Shown here one piece after another: positions 1-7,857 of a DNA stretch of 64,000 bases. Every line of letters starts with the position of its first letter. Within the stretch, counting starts at the first letter, position 1. The translations under genes and the position numbers were made by a program. Below the pieces are notes generated by a model. It was not told the DNA's origin. It worked only from the letters and a program-made list of their open reading frames with translations, and did no database searches. The stretch lies in assembly GCF_030254645.1 (NCBI RefSeq), contig NZ_CP116346.1:3451001-3515000 (forward strand), in the 5' to 3' direction. This DNA is from Paucibacter sediminis (lineage in GTDB: Bacteria; Pseudomonadota; Gammaproteobacteria; Burkholderiales; Burkholderiaceae_C).

Positions 1-426
1 GACCTCGTGATCGCGGCCCAGTCGGCCAACTTCATCCAGGCCTTTGCCAAGATCGGCCTGATCCCGGATTGCGGCGGCACCTGGCTGCTGCCGCGCCTGG
101 TGGGCCGCGCCCGCGCCCTGCAGCTGGCCCTCATGGGCGAGAAGCTCAGCGCCACCGAGGCGGTGCAGATGGGCCTGATCGCCCGCTGCGTGCCCGACGC
201 CGACCTGGCCGCCACCGCGCAGGCCGTGGCGCTGAAGCTGGCCGCCTTGCCGACGCGCGCCCTGGTGGAGACGCGCCGCGCCTTCGACGAGGCAATGAGC
301 CTGGATTACGAAGACGCCATGAAGCTCGAGGCGGTGATGCAGAGCCATCTGGGCTTTGCCGCCGACTACCAGGAAGGCGTGCAGGCCTTCATGGAAAAAC
401 GCGCCCCGCAGTTCACCGACCGCTGA
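1..426 (+). CDS. paaG: 2-(1,2-epoxy-1,2-dihydrophenyl)acetyl-CoA isomerase PaaG, C-terminal part
   Basis: The reading frame is open from base 1 and ends at TGA 424-426, so only the last 141 codons of a crotonase-fold protein are present. Visible crotonase features are the FIQAFAKIGLIPDCGG segment, which holds the acidic residue of the active-site region, then WLLPRLVGRARALQL, and a C-terminal helix ending in FMEKRAPQF. PaaG isomerises ring-1,2-epoxyphenylacetyl-CoA to the oxepin in the cytoplasm. The assignment to PaaG rather than PaaF or another enoyl-CoA hydratase rests on paaI following after 5 bp and the paaK-paaABCDE genes after that. The N-terminus lies outside the window. Confidence 0.85.
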   Translation, partial: DLVIAAQSANFIQAFAKIGLIPDCGGTWLLPRLVGRARALQLALMGEKLSATEAVQMGLIARCVPDADLAATAQAVALKLAALPTRALVETRRAFDEAMSLDYEDAMKLEAVMQSHLGFAADYQEGVQAFMEKRAPQFTDR

Positions 427-431
427 ATCCC

Positions 432-881
432 ATGACGCCTCAACAAATCGCCGAAGCGGTGCGCGACGGCATGTTCGCCAATGACCGTGCCTCCAAGGGC
501 ATGGGCATGGAAATCACCGCGGTGGCGCCGGGCGCCGCCACGCTCACCATGAGGGTGCGCGAAGACATGCTGAATGGCTTCGACATCTGCCATGGCGGCT
601 TCATCACCACCCTGGCCGACTCGGCCTTTGCCTTCGCCTGCAACTCGTACAACGAGCTGACGGTGGCCTCGGGTTTCGCGATCGACATCGTCGCGCCGGC
701 CCGCTTGAACGACACGCTGACCGCGGTGGCGAGCGAGATTTCGCTCGCCGGCCGCACCGGCGTCTATGACATCACCATTCGCAACCAGCAGCAGCAGCTG
801 GTGGCCGTGTTCCGCGGCAAGTCCTATCGCATCAAGGGGAAGCCCGTGGTGCCAGGTCTTGCCACGGGCGCTCAGGAGTAA
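432..881 (+). CDS. paaI: Hydroxyphenylacetyl-CoA thioesterase PaaI
   Basis: This 149-aa hotdog-fold thioesterase has the family core NGFDICHGGFITTLADSAFA at about residues 44-63. The HGG and the downstream Asp belong to the catalytic region of PaaI-type enzymes. PaaI hydrolyses ring-hydroxylated phenylacetyl-CoA and relieves trapping of CoA when the pathway stalls. The ATG at 432 lies 5 bp after the paaG stop, indicating translational coupling, and paaK follows after 6 bp. Its last codons contain a copy of the dispersed 16-bp word (848-863), which forces CCA GGT CTT, codons otherwise avoided in this gene. Confidence 0.93.
   Translation: MTPQQIAEAVRDGMFANDRASKGMGMEITAVAPGAATLTMRVREDMLNGFDICHGGFITTLADSAFAFACNSYNELTVASGFAIDIVAPARLNDTLTAVASEISLAGRTGVYDITIRNQQQQLVAVFRGKSYRIKGKPVVPGLATGAQE
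848..863 (+). repeat. Dispersed 16-bp word, copy in paaI
   Basis: GGTGCCAGGTCTTGCC, exact to the consensus RGKGYCAGGTCTTGCC apart from the first base class. It reads V-P-G-L-A with rare CCA, GGT and CTT codons. Confidence 0.7.
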
Positions 882-887
882 GCCCCC

Positions 888-2198
888 ATGTCCGTCAAGT
901 CCCCCGCCCCCGGCGATCTGGAAGCCATCGAAACCGCCAGCCGCGACGAGCTGCAGGCCCTGCAGCTGCAGCGCCTGCAATGGTCGCTCAAGCAGGCCTA
1001 CGACAACGTGCCGCATTACAAGGCGGTCTTCGACGCCAAGGGCGTGCACCCCAGCGATCTGAAGACCCTGGCCGATCTGGCGAAGTTCCCCTTCACCACC
1101 AAGAAGGACCTGCGCGACAACTACCCCTTCGGCATGTTCGCCGTGCCGCGCGAGCGCGTGGCGCGCATCCATGCCTCCTCGGGCACCACCGGCAAGCCGA
1201 CGGTGGTGGGCTACACGCTCAAGGACATCGACACCTGGGCCGGCCTGGTGGCGCGTTCGCTGCGCGCCGCCGGCGTGCGCCCCGGCAACATCGTGCACAT
1301 CGCCTATGGCTACGGCCTCTTCACCGGCGGCCTGGGTGCGCATTACGGCGCCGAGAAGCTGGGCTGCACGGTGATCCCGATGTCGGGCGGCCAGACCGAG
1401 AAGCAGGTGCAGCTGATCCAGGACTTCCGGCCCGACGCCATCATGGTCACGCCCAGCTATATGCAGGTGATCATCGAGGAGTTCGCGCGCCAGGGCCTGG
1501 ACGCGCGCGACAGTTCGCTCAAGGTGGGCATCTTCGGCGCCGAGCCCTGGACCGAGGCGATGCGCCGCGAGATCGAGGGCAAGGCCGGCATCGACGCGGT
1601 GGACATCTACGGCCTCTCCGAAGTCATGGGGCCAGGTGTTGCCAGCGAATGCGTGGAGTCCAAGGACGGCCCGGTGATCTGGGAAGACCATTTCTATCCC
1701 GAGATCATCAATCCCGAGACCGGCGAGGTGGTGGCCGACGGCGAGGAGGGCGAGCTGGTGTTCACCTCGCTCTCCAAGGAAGCGCTGCCCATCATCCGCT
1801 ACCGCACCCGCGACCTGACGCGCCTCTTGCCGCCCACCTCGCGCAGCATGCGCCGCATGGGCAAGATCGTCGGCCGCAGCGACGACATGCTGATCATCCG
1901 CGGCGTCAATATGTTCCCCACCCAGGTGGAGGAGCTGGTGTTGCAGGAGCCGCAGCTCTCGGGCCAGTACCAGATCGTCATCACGCGCGACGGCCCGCTG
2001 GACGCGGTGGAGGTGCGCTGCGAGCTGCAGCCGGCGGCCGTCAACAGCGCCAATGTGGGCGAGATCGCCAAATCGCTGCAGCACCGCATCAAGACCCTGA
2101 TCGGCGTCTCCACCAAGGTGGTGATCGGGCCGCCGGAATCGATTGAACGCACGCTGGTGGGCAAGGCCCGCCGGGTCATCGACCAAAGACCTAAGTAA
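888..2198 (+). CDS. paaK: Phenylacetate-CoA ligase PaaK
   Basis: This 436-aa enzyme is a member of the ANL adenylating superfamily of the usual PaaK length. It activates phenylacetate with ATP and CoA to phenylacetyl-CoA, the committed first step of the aerobic hybrid pathway. The phosphate-binding signature SSGTTGK is at residues 97-103. The adenylate-binding motif [11 protein letters not shown] and a C-terminal hinge ([21 protein letters not shown]) are present. The ATG is preceded by an AGGAG-like site overlapping the end of paaI. A near-match to the dispersed 16-bp word lies at 1628-1643, within the VMGPGVASE codons. Confidence 0.97.
   Translation: MSVKSPAPGDLEAIETASRDELQALQLQRLQWSLKQAYDNVPHYKAVFDAKGVHPSDLKTLADLAKFPFTTKKDLRDNYPFGMFAVPRERVARIHASSGTTGKPTVVGYTLKDIDTWAGLVARSLRAAGVRPGNIVHIAYGYGLFTGGLGAHYGAEKLGCTVIPMSGGQTEKQVQLIQDFRPDAIMVTPSYMQVIIEEFARQGLDARDSSLKVGIFGAEPWTEAMRREIEGKAGIDAVDIYGLSEVMGPGVASECVESKDGPVIWEDHFYPEIINPETGEVVADGEEGELVFTSLSKEALPIIRYRTRDLTRLLPPTSRSMRRMGKIVGRSDDMLIIRGVNMFPTQVEELVLQEPQLSGQYQIVITRDGPLDAVEVRCELQPAAVNSANVGEIAKSLQHRIKTLIGVSTKVVIGPPESIERTLVGKARRVIDQRPK
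1628..1643 (+). repeat. Dispersed 16-bp word, near-match in paaK
   Basis: GGGGCCAGGTGTTGCC, one change (G for C) in the core. Codons CCA GGT GTT GCC differ from the usual CCG GGC GTG. Confidence 0.5.
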
Positions 2199-2209
2199 GG
2201 AGTACCCGC

Positions 2210-3211
2210 ATGTACACCCAAGCCATGAGCGTCGGCCCGCAGGAGACCGCCGCGAAAGTCCAGAGCGCCGAGGACAAGCAGCGCAGCGAGGCCTTCGAGG
2301 CCCGCATCGATGCGGGCGACTTCATCGAGGCCAAGGACTGGATGCCCGAGCATTACCGCAAGACCCTGGTGCGCCAGATCAGCCAGCACGCGCATTCCGA
2401 GATCGTCGGCATGCTGCCCGAGGGCAACTGGATCACGCGGGCGCCCACGCTCAAGCGCAAGGCCATCCTGCTGGCCAAGGTGCAGGACGAGGGCGGCCAT
2501 GGCCTGTATCTGTACTCGGCGGCCGAGACCCTGGGCACCTCTAGAGACCAGATGCTGGAGGCCCTGCACAGCGGCAAGGCCAAATACAGCTCGATCTTCA
2601 ACTACCCGACGCTGAGCTGGGCCGACATCGGCGTGATCGGCTGGCTGGTGGATGGCGCGGCCATCATGAACCAGGTGCCGCTGTGCCGCTGCTCCTATGC
2701 GCCCTATGCACGCGCCATGATCCGCATCTGCCGCGAGGAGAGCTTCCACCAGCGCCAGGGCTACGAGAGCCTGCTGGTGATGATGCAGAACGGCACGGCC
2801 GAGCAGAAGGCGATGGTGCAGGACGCGGTGAATCGCTGGTGGTGGCCGTCTCTGATGATGTTCGGCCCCGAGGACAAGGACTCGCCGAACTCCGAGCAGT
2901 CGATGCGCTGGGGCATCAAGCGCATCTCCAACGACGATCTGCGCCAGAAGTTCGTGGACGCGACGATCCCGCAGGCCGAGGTGCTGGGCGTGACCGTGCC
3001 GGACCCCGATCTGAAATGGAACGCCGCGACCGAGCATTACCAGTTCGGCCGCATCGACTGGGCCGAGTTCTGGCGCGTGGTGGGTGGCGACGGCCCCTGC
3101 AACCGCGAACGCCTGGCCGCCCGCGTGAAGGCCTGGGACGAGGGCGAATGGGTGCGCGAAGCCGCACTCGCCCATGCCAGCAAACAAGCCACCAAGGCGC
3201 AAGCCGCCTGA
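2210..3211 (+). CDS. paaA: 1,2-phenylacetyl-CoA epoxidase subunit PaaA
   Basis: This 333-aa protein is the catalytic alpha subunit of the multicomponent ring-1,2-phenylacetyl-CoA epoxidase and is homologous to bacterial diiron monooxygenases. The diiron ligands can be placed in the VQDEGGH and [13 protein letters not shown] segments, matching the EX2H pairs of the family. It acts with PaaC (structural partner), PaaB (adaptor) and PaaE (reductase). The ATG at 2210 has an AAGGAG site 6 bp upstream (2196-2203). It is the first gene of a tight paaABCDE run. Confidence 0.97.
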   Translation: MYTQAMSVGPQETAAKVQSAEDKQRSEAFEARIDAGDFIEAKDWMPEHYRKTLVRQISQHAHSEIVGMLPEGNWITRAPTLKRKAILLAKVQDEGGHGLYLYSAAETLGTSRDQMLEALHSGKAKYSSIFNYPTLSWADIGVIGWLVDGAAIMNQVPLCRCSYAPYARAMIRICREESFHQRQGYESLLVMMQNGTAEQKAMVQDAVNRWWWPSLMMFGPEDKDSPNSEQSMRWGIKRISNDDLRQKFVDATIPQAEVLGVTVPDPDLKWNAATEHYQFGRIDWAEFWRVVGGDGPCNRERLAARVKAWDEGEWVREAALAHASKQATKAQAA

Positions 3212-3231
3212 GCCCCGAGGAGCACGACACC

Positions 3232-3537
3232 ATGAGCAACGCACAACAAGCCCCGAAGAACGAATGGCCTCTGTGGGAGGTCTTCGTGCGCAGCAAGGCC
3301 GGCCTGGACCACAAGCATTGCGGCAGCCTGCATGCCGCCGACGCCAAGATGGCCGTGCAGCTGGCGCGCGAGGTCTACACGCGCCGCCAGGAAGGCACCA
3401 GCATCTGGGTGGTGCTGTCCAGCCAGATCGTCGCCTCGGACCCGGGCGAGAAGGGCATGTACTTCGATCCGATGGAAGACAAGGTGTACCGCCACCCGAC
3501 CTTCTACGAGCTGCCCGAATCCGTGAACCACATGTAA
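3232..3537 (+). CDS. paaB: 1,2-phenylacetyl-CoA epoxidase subunit PaaB
   Basis: This small 101-aa protein has the size and conserved core (WPLWEVFVRSKAGLDHKHCG, then YTRRQEGTSIWVV) of PaaB, the subunit that bridges PaaAC heterodimers in the epoxidase complex. The start at 3232 is chosen because it follows GAGGAGC by a normal distance and begins directly after the paaA stop at 3211. A much longer in-frame extension upstream would overlap paaA and was discarded. Confidence 0.95.
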   Translation: MSNAQQAPKNEWPLWEVFVRSKAGLDHKHCGSLHAADAKMAVQLAREVYTRRQEGTSIWVVLSSQIVASDPGEKGMYFDPMEDKVYRHPTFYELPESVNHM

Positions 3538-3546
3538 GGCAGGGCG

Positions 3547-4323
3547 ATGAGCACTCAATCGATCAAGGTCGGCGACAAGGCCGACGTCCGCTACCTGCTG
3601 CGCATTGCCGACAGCTGCCTGATCCTCAGCCAGCGCCTGGGCGAGTGGTGCGGCCATGGCCCCATCCTGGAAGAGGATCTGGCGCTCACCAATATGGCGC
3701 TGGACCTGGTGGGCCAGGCGCGCGGCCTGCTGACCCGCGCCGGCCAGCTCGATGGCCAGGGCCACGACGAGGACCAGCTGGCCTTTCTGCGCGACGAGCG
3801 CCAGTACTTCAACCCGGTGCTGATGGAGCTGCCGCGCGGTGACTTCGCCTTCACCACGCTGCGCAACTTCGCGGTGGCCAGCTGGCTGCTGGGGCTGTGG
3901 CAGCGCCTGCAGTCGTCCAGCGATGCCGAGGTCGCGGCGATTGCCGGCAAGGCCGTCAAGGAAGCGCAATACCACCAGCAGCATGCGGCCGACTGGGTGC
4001 TGCGCCTGGGCGATGGCACGGCCGAGTCCAGGGCGCGCCTGGAAGCGGCGCTGGCCACGCTGTGGCCCTATTTCAACGAGCTGTTCGCCGACGACGCGGT
4101 GGACGCCGCCGCCGTGGGCAGCAAGCTGGGCCCGGCCTGGAGCGAGCTGAAGGCCGGCTGGCAGGCCGCGATGGACGAGATCCTCGGCGAGGCCGGCCTG
4201 GCCCAGCCGAAGGCCAGCGCCTATGTGCCGGCCGGCCGCGTCGGCATCCACAGCGAGCACATGGGCCATATGCTGGCCGAGATGCAGTACCTGCAGCGCG
4301 CCTATCCGAACGGAGTTTGGTGA
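3547..4323 (+). CDS. paaC: 1,2-phenylacetyl-CoA epoxidase subunit PaaC
   Basis: This 258-aa ferritin-like protein is the non-catalytic structural partner of PaaA. The features seen are the N-terminal ADSCLILSQRLGEWCGHGP helix, LEEDLALTNMALDLVGQARG, and the KEAQYHQQHAADW helix that takes the place of the second diiron pair. Its length matches the family (about 250 aa). It starts 9 bp after paaB, and paaD starts 5 bp after its stop. Confidence 0.95.
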   Translation: MSTQSIKVGDKADVRYLLRIADSCLILSQRLGEWCGHGPILEEDLALTNMALDLVGQARGLLTRAGQLDGQGHDEDQLAFLRDERQYFNPVLMELPRGDFAFTTLRNFAVASWLLGLWQRLQSSSDAEVAAIAGKAVKEAQYHQQHAADWVLRLGDGTAESRARLEAALATLWPYFNELFADDAVDAAAVGSKLGPAWSELKAGWQAAMDEILGEAGLAQPKASAYVPAGRVGIHSEHMGHMLAEMQYLQRAYPNGVW

Positions 4324-4328
4324 GCGCC

Positions 4329-4850
4329 ATGAGCGAGCTGCCGATCGCCAACAGCTGCGGGCGCCTCGAGGCGGCCTGGGAAGTGCTGCGCCAGATCCCC
4401 GACCCCGAGGTGCCGGTGATCTCGCTGGACGAGTTGGGCATCGTGCGCGACCTCAAGGAAACCGCCGGCGGCCTGGAGGTGGTGCTCACGCCCACCTATT
4501 CGGGCTGCCCCGCCACCGAGCTGATCCAGGACAACGTGCGCGCGGCGCTGGCCGCCTTCGGCGAGATCCAGATCACCATGCAGCGCGCGCCGGCCTGGAC
4601 CACGGACTGGATCAGCGAGGCCGGCAAAGCCAAGCTCAAGGCCTATGGCATCGCGCCGCCGGGGCCGGCCGGTCCGGACCGGGCCCAGCCCATCCGCCTG
4701 GTGCACCGCGCCTCGCTCACCAAGCTGGCCTGCCCCCGCTGCGGTTCCGAGCGCACCGAAAAGCTCTCGGCCTTCGGCTCCACCGCATGCAAGGCGCTGT
4801 ACCGCTGCCTGGCCTGCCTGGAACCTTTCGAACACTTCAAGCCCATCTGA
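4329..4850 (+). CDS. paaD: Phenylacetate pathway protein PaaD (MIP18/DUF59 family)
   Basis: This 173-aa protein has an N-terminal DUF59 (MIP18-like) domain with DPEVPVISLDELGIVRDL and the TYSGCPATELI segment. A C-terminal zinc-ribbon-like part with CPRCGSE and CLAC follows. PaaD is required for epoxidase activity and is thought to help assemble or maintain iron or iron-sulfur centres of the PaaABCE complex; that role is knowledge of the family. The ATG at 4329 is 5 bp after the paaC stop, and paaE follows 3 bp after its own stop. Confidence 0.94.
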   Translation: MSELPIANSCGRLEAAWEVLRQIPDPEVPVISLDELGIVRDLKETAGGLEVVLTPTYSGCPATELIQDNVRAALAAFGEIQITMQRAPAWTTDWISEAGKAKLKAYGIAPPGPAGPDRAQPIRLVHRASLTKLACPRCGSERTEKLSAFGSTACKALYRCLACLEPFEHFKPI

Positions 4851-4853
4851 ATC

Positions 4854-5933
4854 ATGAGCCTCCACTTTCATCCGCTGCGTGTCCGCGAAGTCCGTCCCGA
4901 CACCGACGAAGCCGTGATCGTCAGCTTCGATGTGCCGGCCGCCGACGCCAACACCTTCAAGTTCACCCAGGGGCAATACCTGACCCTGCGTGCCGACGTG
5001 AACGGCGAGGATCTGCGCCGCTCCTACTCCATCTGCGCCGGCATCGACGATGGCGAGCTGCGCGTGGGCGTGCGCAAGGTCAATGGCGGCAAGTTCTCCA
5101 ACTGGGTCAACGCCAGCCTGAAGGCCGGCGACGTGATCCAGGTGTTCCCGCCGCAGGGCCGCTTCTTCGTGCCGCTGGATCCCAAGGCCGAGCGCCACTA
5201 TCTGGGCATCGCCGGCGGCTCGGGCATCACCCCCATCCTCTCCATCATGAAGACGGTGCTGGCCAGCGAGCCGGCCAGCCGCTTCACGCTGATCTACGGC
5301 AACCGCCGCCAGGCCTCCACCATGTTCAAGGAGGAGATCGAGGATCTGAAGAACCAGTACCTGACGCGCGTCTCGCTGCACCATGTGTTCAGCGACGAGC
5401 AGGTCGATTCGCCGCTGATGGCCGGCATGCTCAACCGCGAGAAGATCGCCGAATTCCTCGGCGCCCTGGTGGACCCGGCCAGCGTGTCCGAGGCCTTCAT
5501 CTGCGGGCCCTACCAGGTCAACGACGAGGCCGAGGCCGCGCTGCTGGCGGCCGGCGTGGCGCAGGAGCGCATCCATATCGAGCGCTTCGGCACGGTGGAG
5601 ATGCAGCAGGGCAAGCCGGCGCCGCACGAGGTGCGTGCCGAGGACGCCGACAGCGCCCGCGTGACGCTGATCCGCGACGGCGTGGCGCGCGAGTTCGAAT
5701 TCAGCAAGAGCGACCCCAGCCTGCTGGACGCCGCCGCGCGCGCCGGCCTGGAGGTGCCGTTCTCCTGCAAGAGCGGCGTGTGCTCGACCTGCCGCTGCAA
5801 GCTCGTCGAGGGGCAGGTGCGCATGGACAAGAACTTCGCGCTCGAGAAACACGAGGTCGCGGCTGGCTTTATCCTCAGCTGCCAAGCCCATGCGCTGACG
5901 CCGCGCGTGGTGATCTCCTTCGATGAACGCTAA
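4854..5933 (+). CDS. paaE: 1,2-phenylacetyl-CoA epoxidase reductase PaaE
   Basis: This 359-aa electron-transfer subunit has three modules in order. The first is an FAD domain with the RSYSIC motif near residue 59. The second is an NAD(P)H-binding part with GIAGGSGITPILSIMK near residue 120. The third is a C-terminal plant-type 2Fe-2S ferredoxin with CKSGVCSTCRC plus a further Cys in LSCQAHAL. It passes electrons from NADPH to the PaaA diiron centre. It is the last gene of the epoxidase run, followed by the TetR gene after 13 bp. Confidence 0.97.
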   Translation: MSLHFHPLRVREVRPDTDEAVIVSFDVPAADANTFKFTQGQYLTLRADVNGEDLRRSYSICAGIDDGELRVGVRKVNGGKFSNWVNASLKAGDVIQVFPPQGRFFVPLDPKAERHYLGIAGGSGITPILSIMKTVLASEPASRFTLIYGNRRQASTMFKEEIEDLKNQYLTRVSLHHVFSDEQVDSPLMAGMLNREKIAEFLGALVDPASVSEAFICGPYQVNDEAEAALLAAGVAQERIHIERFGTVEMQQGKPAPHEVRAEDADSARVTLIRDGVAREFEFSKSDPSLLDAAARAGLEVPFSCKSGVCSTCRCKLVEGQVRMDKNFALEKHEVAAGFILSCQAHALTPRVVISFDER

Positions 5934-5946
5934 GAAAAACCGCTAA

Positions 5947-6546
5947 ATGGCCAGAGGCAGAGCTCCCGGATTCGACGCAACGCGTGAGGCCATCCTCGTG
6001 CAGGCGGCGCGCTTGTTCGCCAACCAGGGTTACCCCGGCACCTCGATGAACCAGGTGGCCGAGGCCTGCGAGGTGAGCAAGCCCACGCTCTACCACTATG
6101 TGCGCGACAAGCACGAGCTGCTGGTGCAGATCTGCGAGAGCCATGTGGAAGACCTGGCCGCGCTGGTGGAAGAGGTGCGCGAGCAAGACCTGGCCCCCCA
6201 GGCGCATCTGCGCGCGCTCATCGCCCGCTTCATGCAGGCCTATGGCGAGGCGCAGAACCAGCACCGGGTACTTACCGAGGACACCAAGTTCCTCAACCCC
6301 GAAGATCAGGAGCGCCTGCTGGCGATCGAGCGCGGCGTGGTGGCGGCCTTTGCCGACGCGGTGGCCGCGGTGCGCCCCGAGCTGCAGGCGGCCAAGCTGC
6401 ACAAGCCGCTGACCATGCTGCTGTTCGGCATGATCAACTGGACCTTCACCTGGCTCAAGCCCGACGGCGAGCTGACCTACGAGGCCCTGGCGCCGATGGT
6501 GGCGGATCTGTTTTTCGGCGGCCTGGGCGCCGTGCAAGCCTCGTGA
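5947..6546 (+). CDS. TetR-family transcriptional regulator (probable paa regulator)
   Basis: This 199-aa protein has an N-terminal TetR helix-turn-helix at about residues 12-58 (FANQGYPGTSMNQVAEACEV, then SKPTLYHYVRDKHELL) and an all-helical ligand domain. It is encoded on the same strand 13 bp after paaE, so it is likely the local repressor of the cluster, equivalent to PaaR-type TetR regulators of Burkholderiales. A phenylacetyl-CoA effector is inference. The gene contains a copy of the dispersed 16-bp word on the minus strand (6182-6197). Confidence 0.85.
   Translation: MARGRAPGFDATREAILVQAARLFANQGYPGTSMNQVAEACEVSKPTLYHYVRDKHELLVQICESHVEDLAALVEEVREQDLAPQAHLRALIARFMQAYGEAQNQHRVLTEDTKFLNPEDQERLLAIERGVVAAFADAVAAVRPELQAAKLHKPLTMLLFGMINWTFTWLKPDGELTYEALAPMVADLFFGGLGAVQAS
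6182..6197 (-). repeat. Dispersed 16-bp word, copy in the TetR gene
   Basis: The minus strand reads GGGGCCAGGTCTTGCT, core intact. In the coding strand it gives E-Q-D-L-A-P with CAA for Gln. Confidence 0.55.
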
Positions 6547-6614
6547 AGGCTGGCGGCCCGAATATGCGCATGCTTTCCCTCACGCGAAATTTCAACGACA
6601 ACGGAGACAAGACG

Positions 6615-7775
6615 ATGCAACGCAAGCTGATTCTGAAGAAGTCCCTGCTGGCCCTGGCGGCCGGCCTGACCCTGTTGGGCCAGGCCTGGGCCGACATCAA
6701 TGTGGGCGTGACGGTCTCGGCCACCGGGCCGGCCGCCTCGCTGGGCATTCCCGAGAAGAACACGCTGAGCCTGCTGCCCGCCACCATCGCCGGCCAGAAG
6801 GTCAACTACTTCGTGCTGGACGATGCCTCCGACACCACCACCGCGGTGGCCAACACCCGCAAGCTCATCACCGAGCACAAGGTGGACGTGGTGATCGGCT
6901 CCACCGTCACGCCCAACTCGCTGGCGATGATCGATGCCGTCTCCGAGGCCAGCACGCCGATGATCTCGATGGCCGCCTCGGCGCGCATCGTCGAGCCGGT
7001 GGACGCGAAGAAGCGCTGGGTTTTCAAGACGCCGCAGAACGACATCATGATGGCCCTGGCGATCGTCCAGCACATGGCCGCCAGCGGCGTGAAGACGGCC
7101 GGCTTCATCGGCTTTGCCGACGCCTATGGCGAGGGCTGGTACCAGGAGTTCACCAAGATCGCCGCCATCAAGGGCATCAATGTGGTGGCGGCCGAGCGCT
7201 ACAACCGCACCGATACCTCGGTGACCGGCCAGGTGCTGAAGCTGGTGGCCGCCAAGCCCGATGCGATCCTGATCGCCGGCTCGGGCACGCCCGCCGTGCT
7301 GCCGCAGAAGACCCTCAAGGAACGCGGCTACGCCGGCAAGTACTACCAGACCCATGGCGTGGCCAACAACGACTTCCTGCGCGTCGGCGGCAAGGATGTG
7401 GAAGGCACGCTGCTGCCCTCGGGCCCGGTGCTGGTGGCCAATCAGCTGCCGGCCGACCACCCGGTGAAGAAGAGCGCGCTGGACTATGTGGCCAAGTACG
7501 AAACCGCCTTCGGCAAGGGCAATGTCTCGACCTTCGGCGGCCATGCCTGGGATGCCGGCCTGCTGCTGCAGGCGGCCATTCCCGCCGCCGTGAAGAAGGC
7601 CCAGCCCGGCACGCCGGCCTTCCGCGCGGCGCTGCGCGACGCGCTGGAGGCCGTCAAGGAACTGCCCGGCGCGCATGGCGTGTTCACCATGTCTGACAAG
7701 GACCACCTGGGTCTGGACCAGCGCGCCCGCGTGATGGTCAAGATCGAGAACGGCGGCTGGAAATACCAGCCCTGA
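6615..7775 (+). CDS. LivK-type ABC transporter substrate-binding protein
   Basis: This 386-aa periplasmic protein of the Leu/Ile/Val-binding family (Peripla_BP_6) starts with a clear signal peptide (KKSLLALAAGLTLLGQAWA). The ATG at 6615 is preferred over an upstream in-frame GTG at 6543 because it has GGAGAC just upstream and gives a normal signal peptide. Core features are GSTVTPNSLAMIDAVSEAST and GFADAYGEGW. It lies between the paa regulator and paaZ, so an aromatic acid such as phenylacetate is a reasonable ligand (inference). No permease or ATPase gene is adjacent. A strong hairpin follows at 7803. Confidence 0.88.
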   Translation: MQRKLILKKSLLALAAGLTLLGQAWADINVGVTVSATGPAASLGIPEKNTLSLLPATIAGQKVNYFVLDDASDTTTAVANTRKLITEHKVDVVIGSTVTPNSLAMIDAVSEASTPMISMAASARIVEPVDAKKRWVFKTPQNDIMMALAIVQHMAASGVKTAGFIGFADAYGEGWYQEFTKIAAIKGINVVAAERYNRTDTSVTGQVLKLVAAKPDAILIAGSGTPAVLPQKTLKERGYAGKYYQTHGVANNDFLRVGGKDVEGTLLPSGPVLVANQLPADHPVKKSALDYVAKYETAFGKGNVSTFGGHAWDAGLLLQAAIPAAVKKAQPGTPAFRAALRDALEAVKELPGAHGVFTMSDKDHLGLDQRARVMVKIENGGWKYQP

Positions 7776-7802
7776 TCCCTCCCGCGCGCTGCGCCTGTCT
7801 GA

Positions 7803-7826
7803 GCGGGCCCGCGAGGGCCCGCCTTT
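7803..7826 (+). terminator. Hairpin terminator after the binding-protein gene
   Basis: A perfect 8-bp GC stem (GCGGGCCC, loop GCGA, GGGCCCGC) is followed by CTTT. It lies 27 bp after the stop of the binding-protein gene and 32 bp before paaZ. The short T-run makes termination plausible but probably partial. Confidence 0.6.
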
Positions 7827-7857
7827 CATCCTGACTCCGAAACGAACGAGGTTTGCC

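Noticed and set aside
366..2186. Long minus-strand open frame opposite paaI and paaK
   Set aside because: It is an antisense shadow caused by high GC; it has His/Gly/Leu-rich composition and no start signal or family features. The same holds for most long antisense frames in the window.
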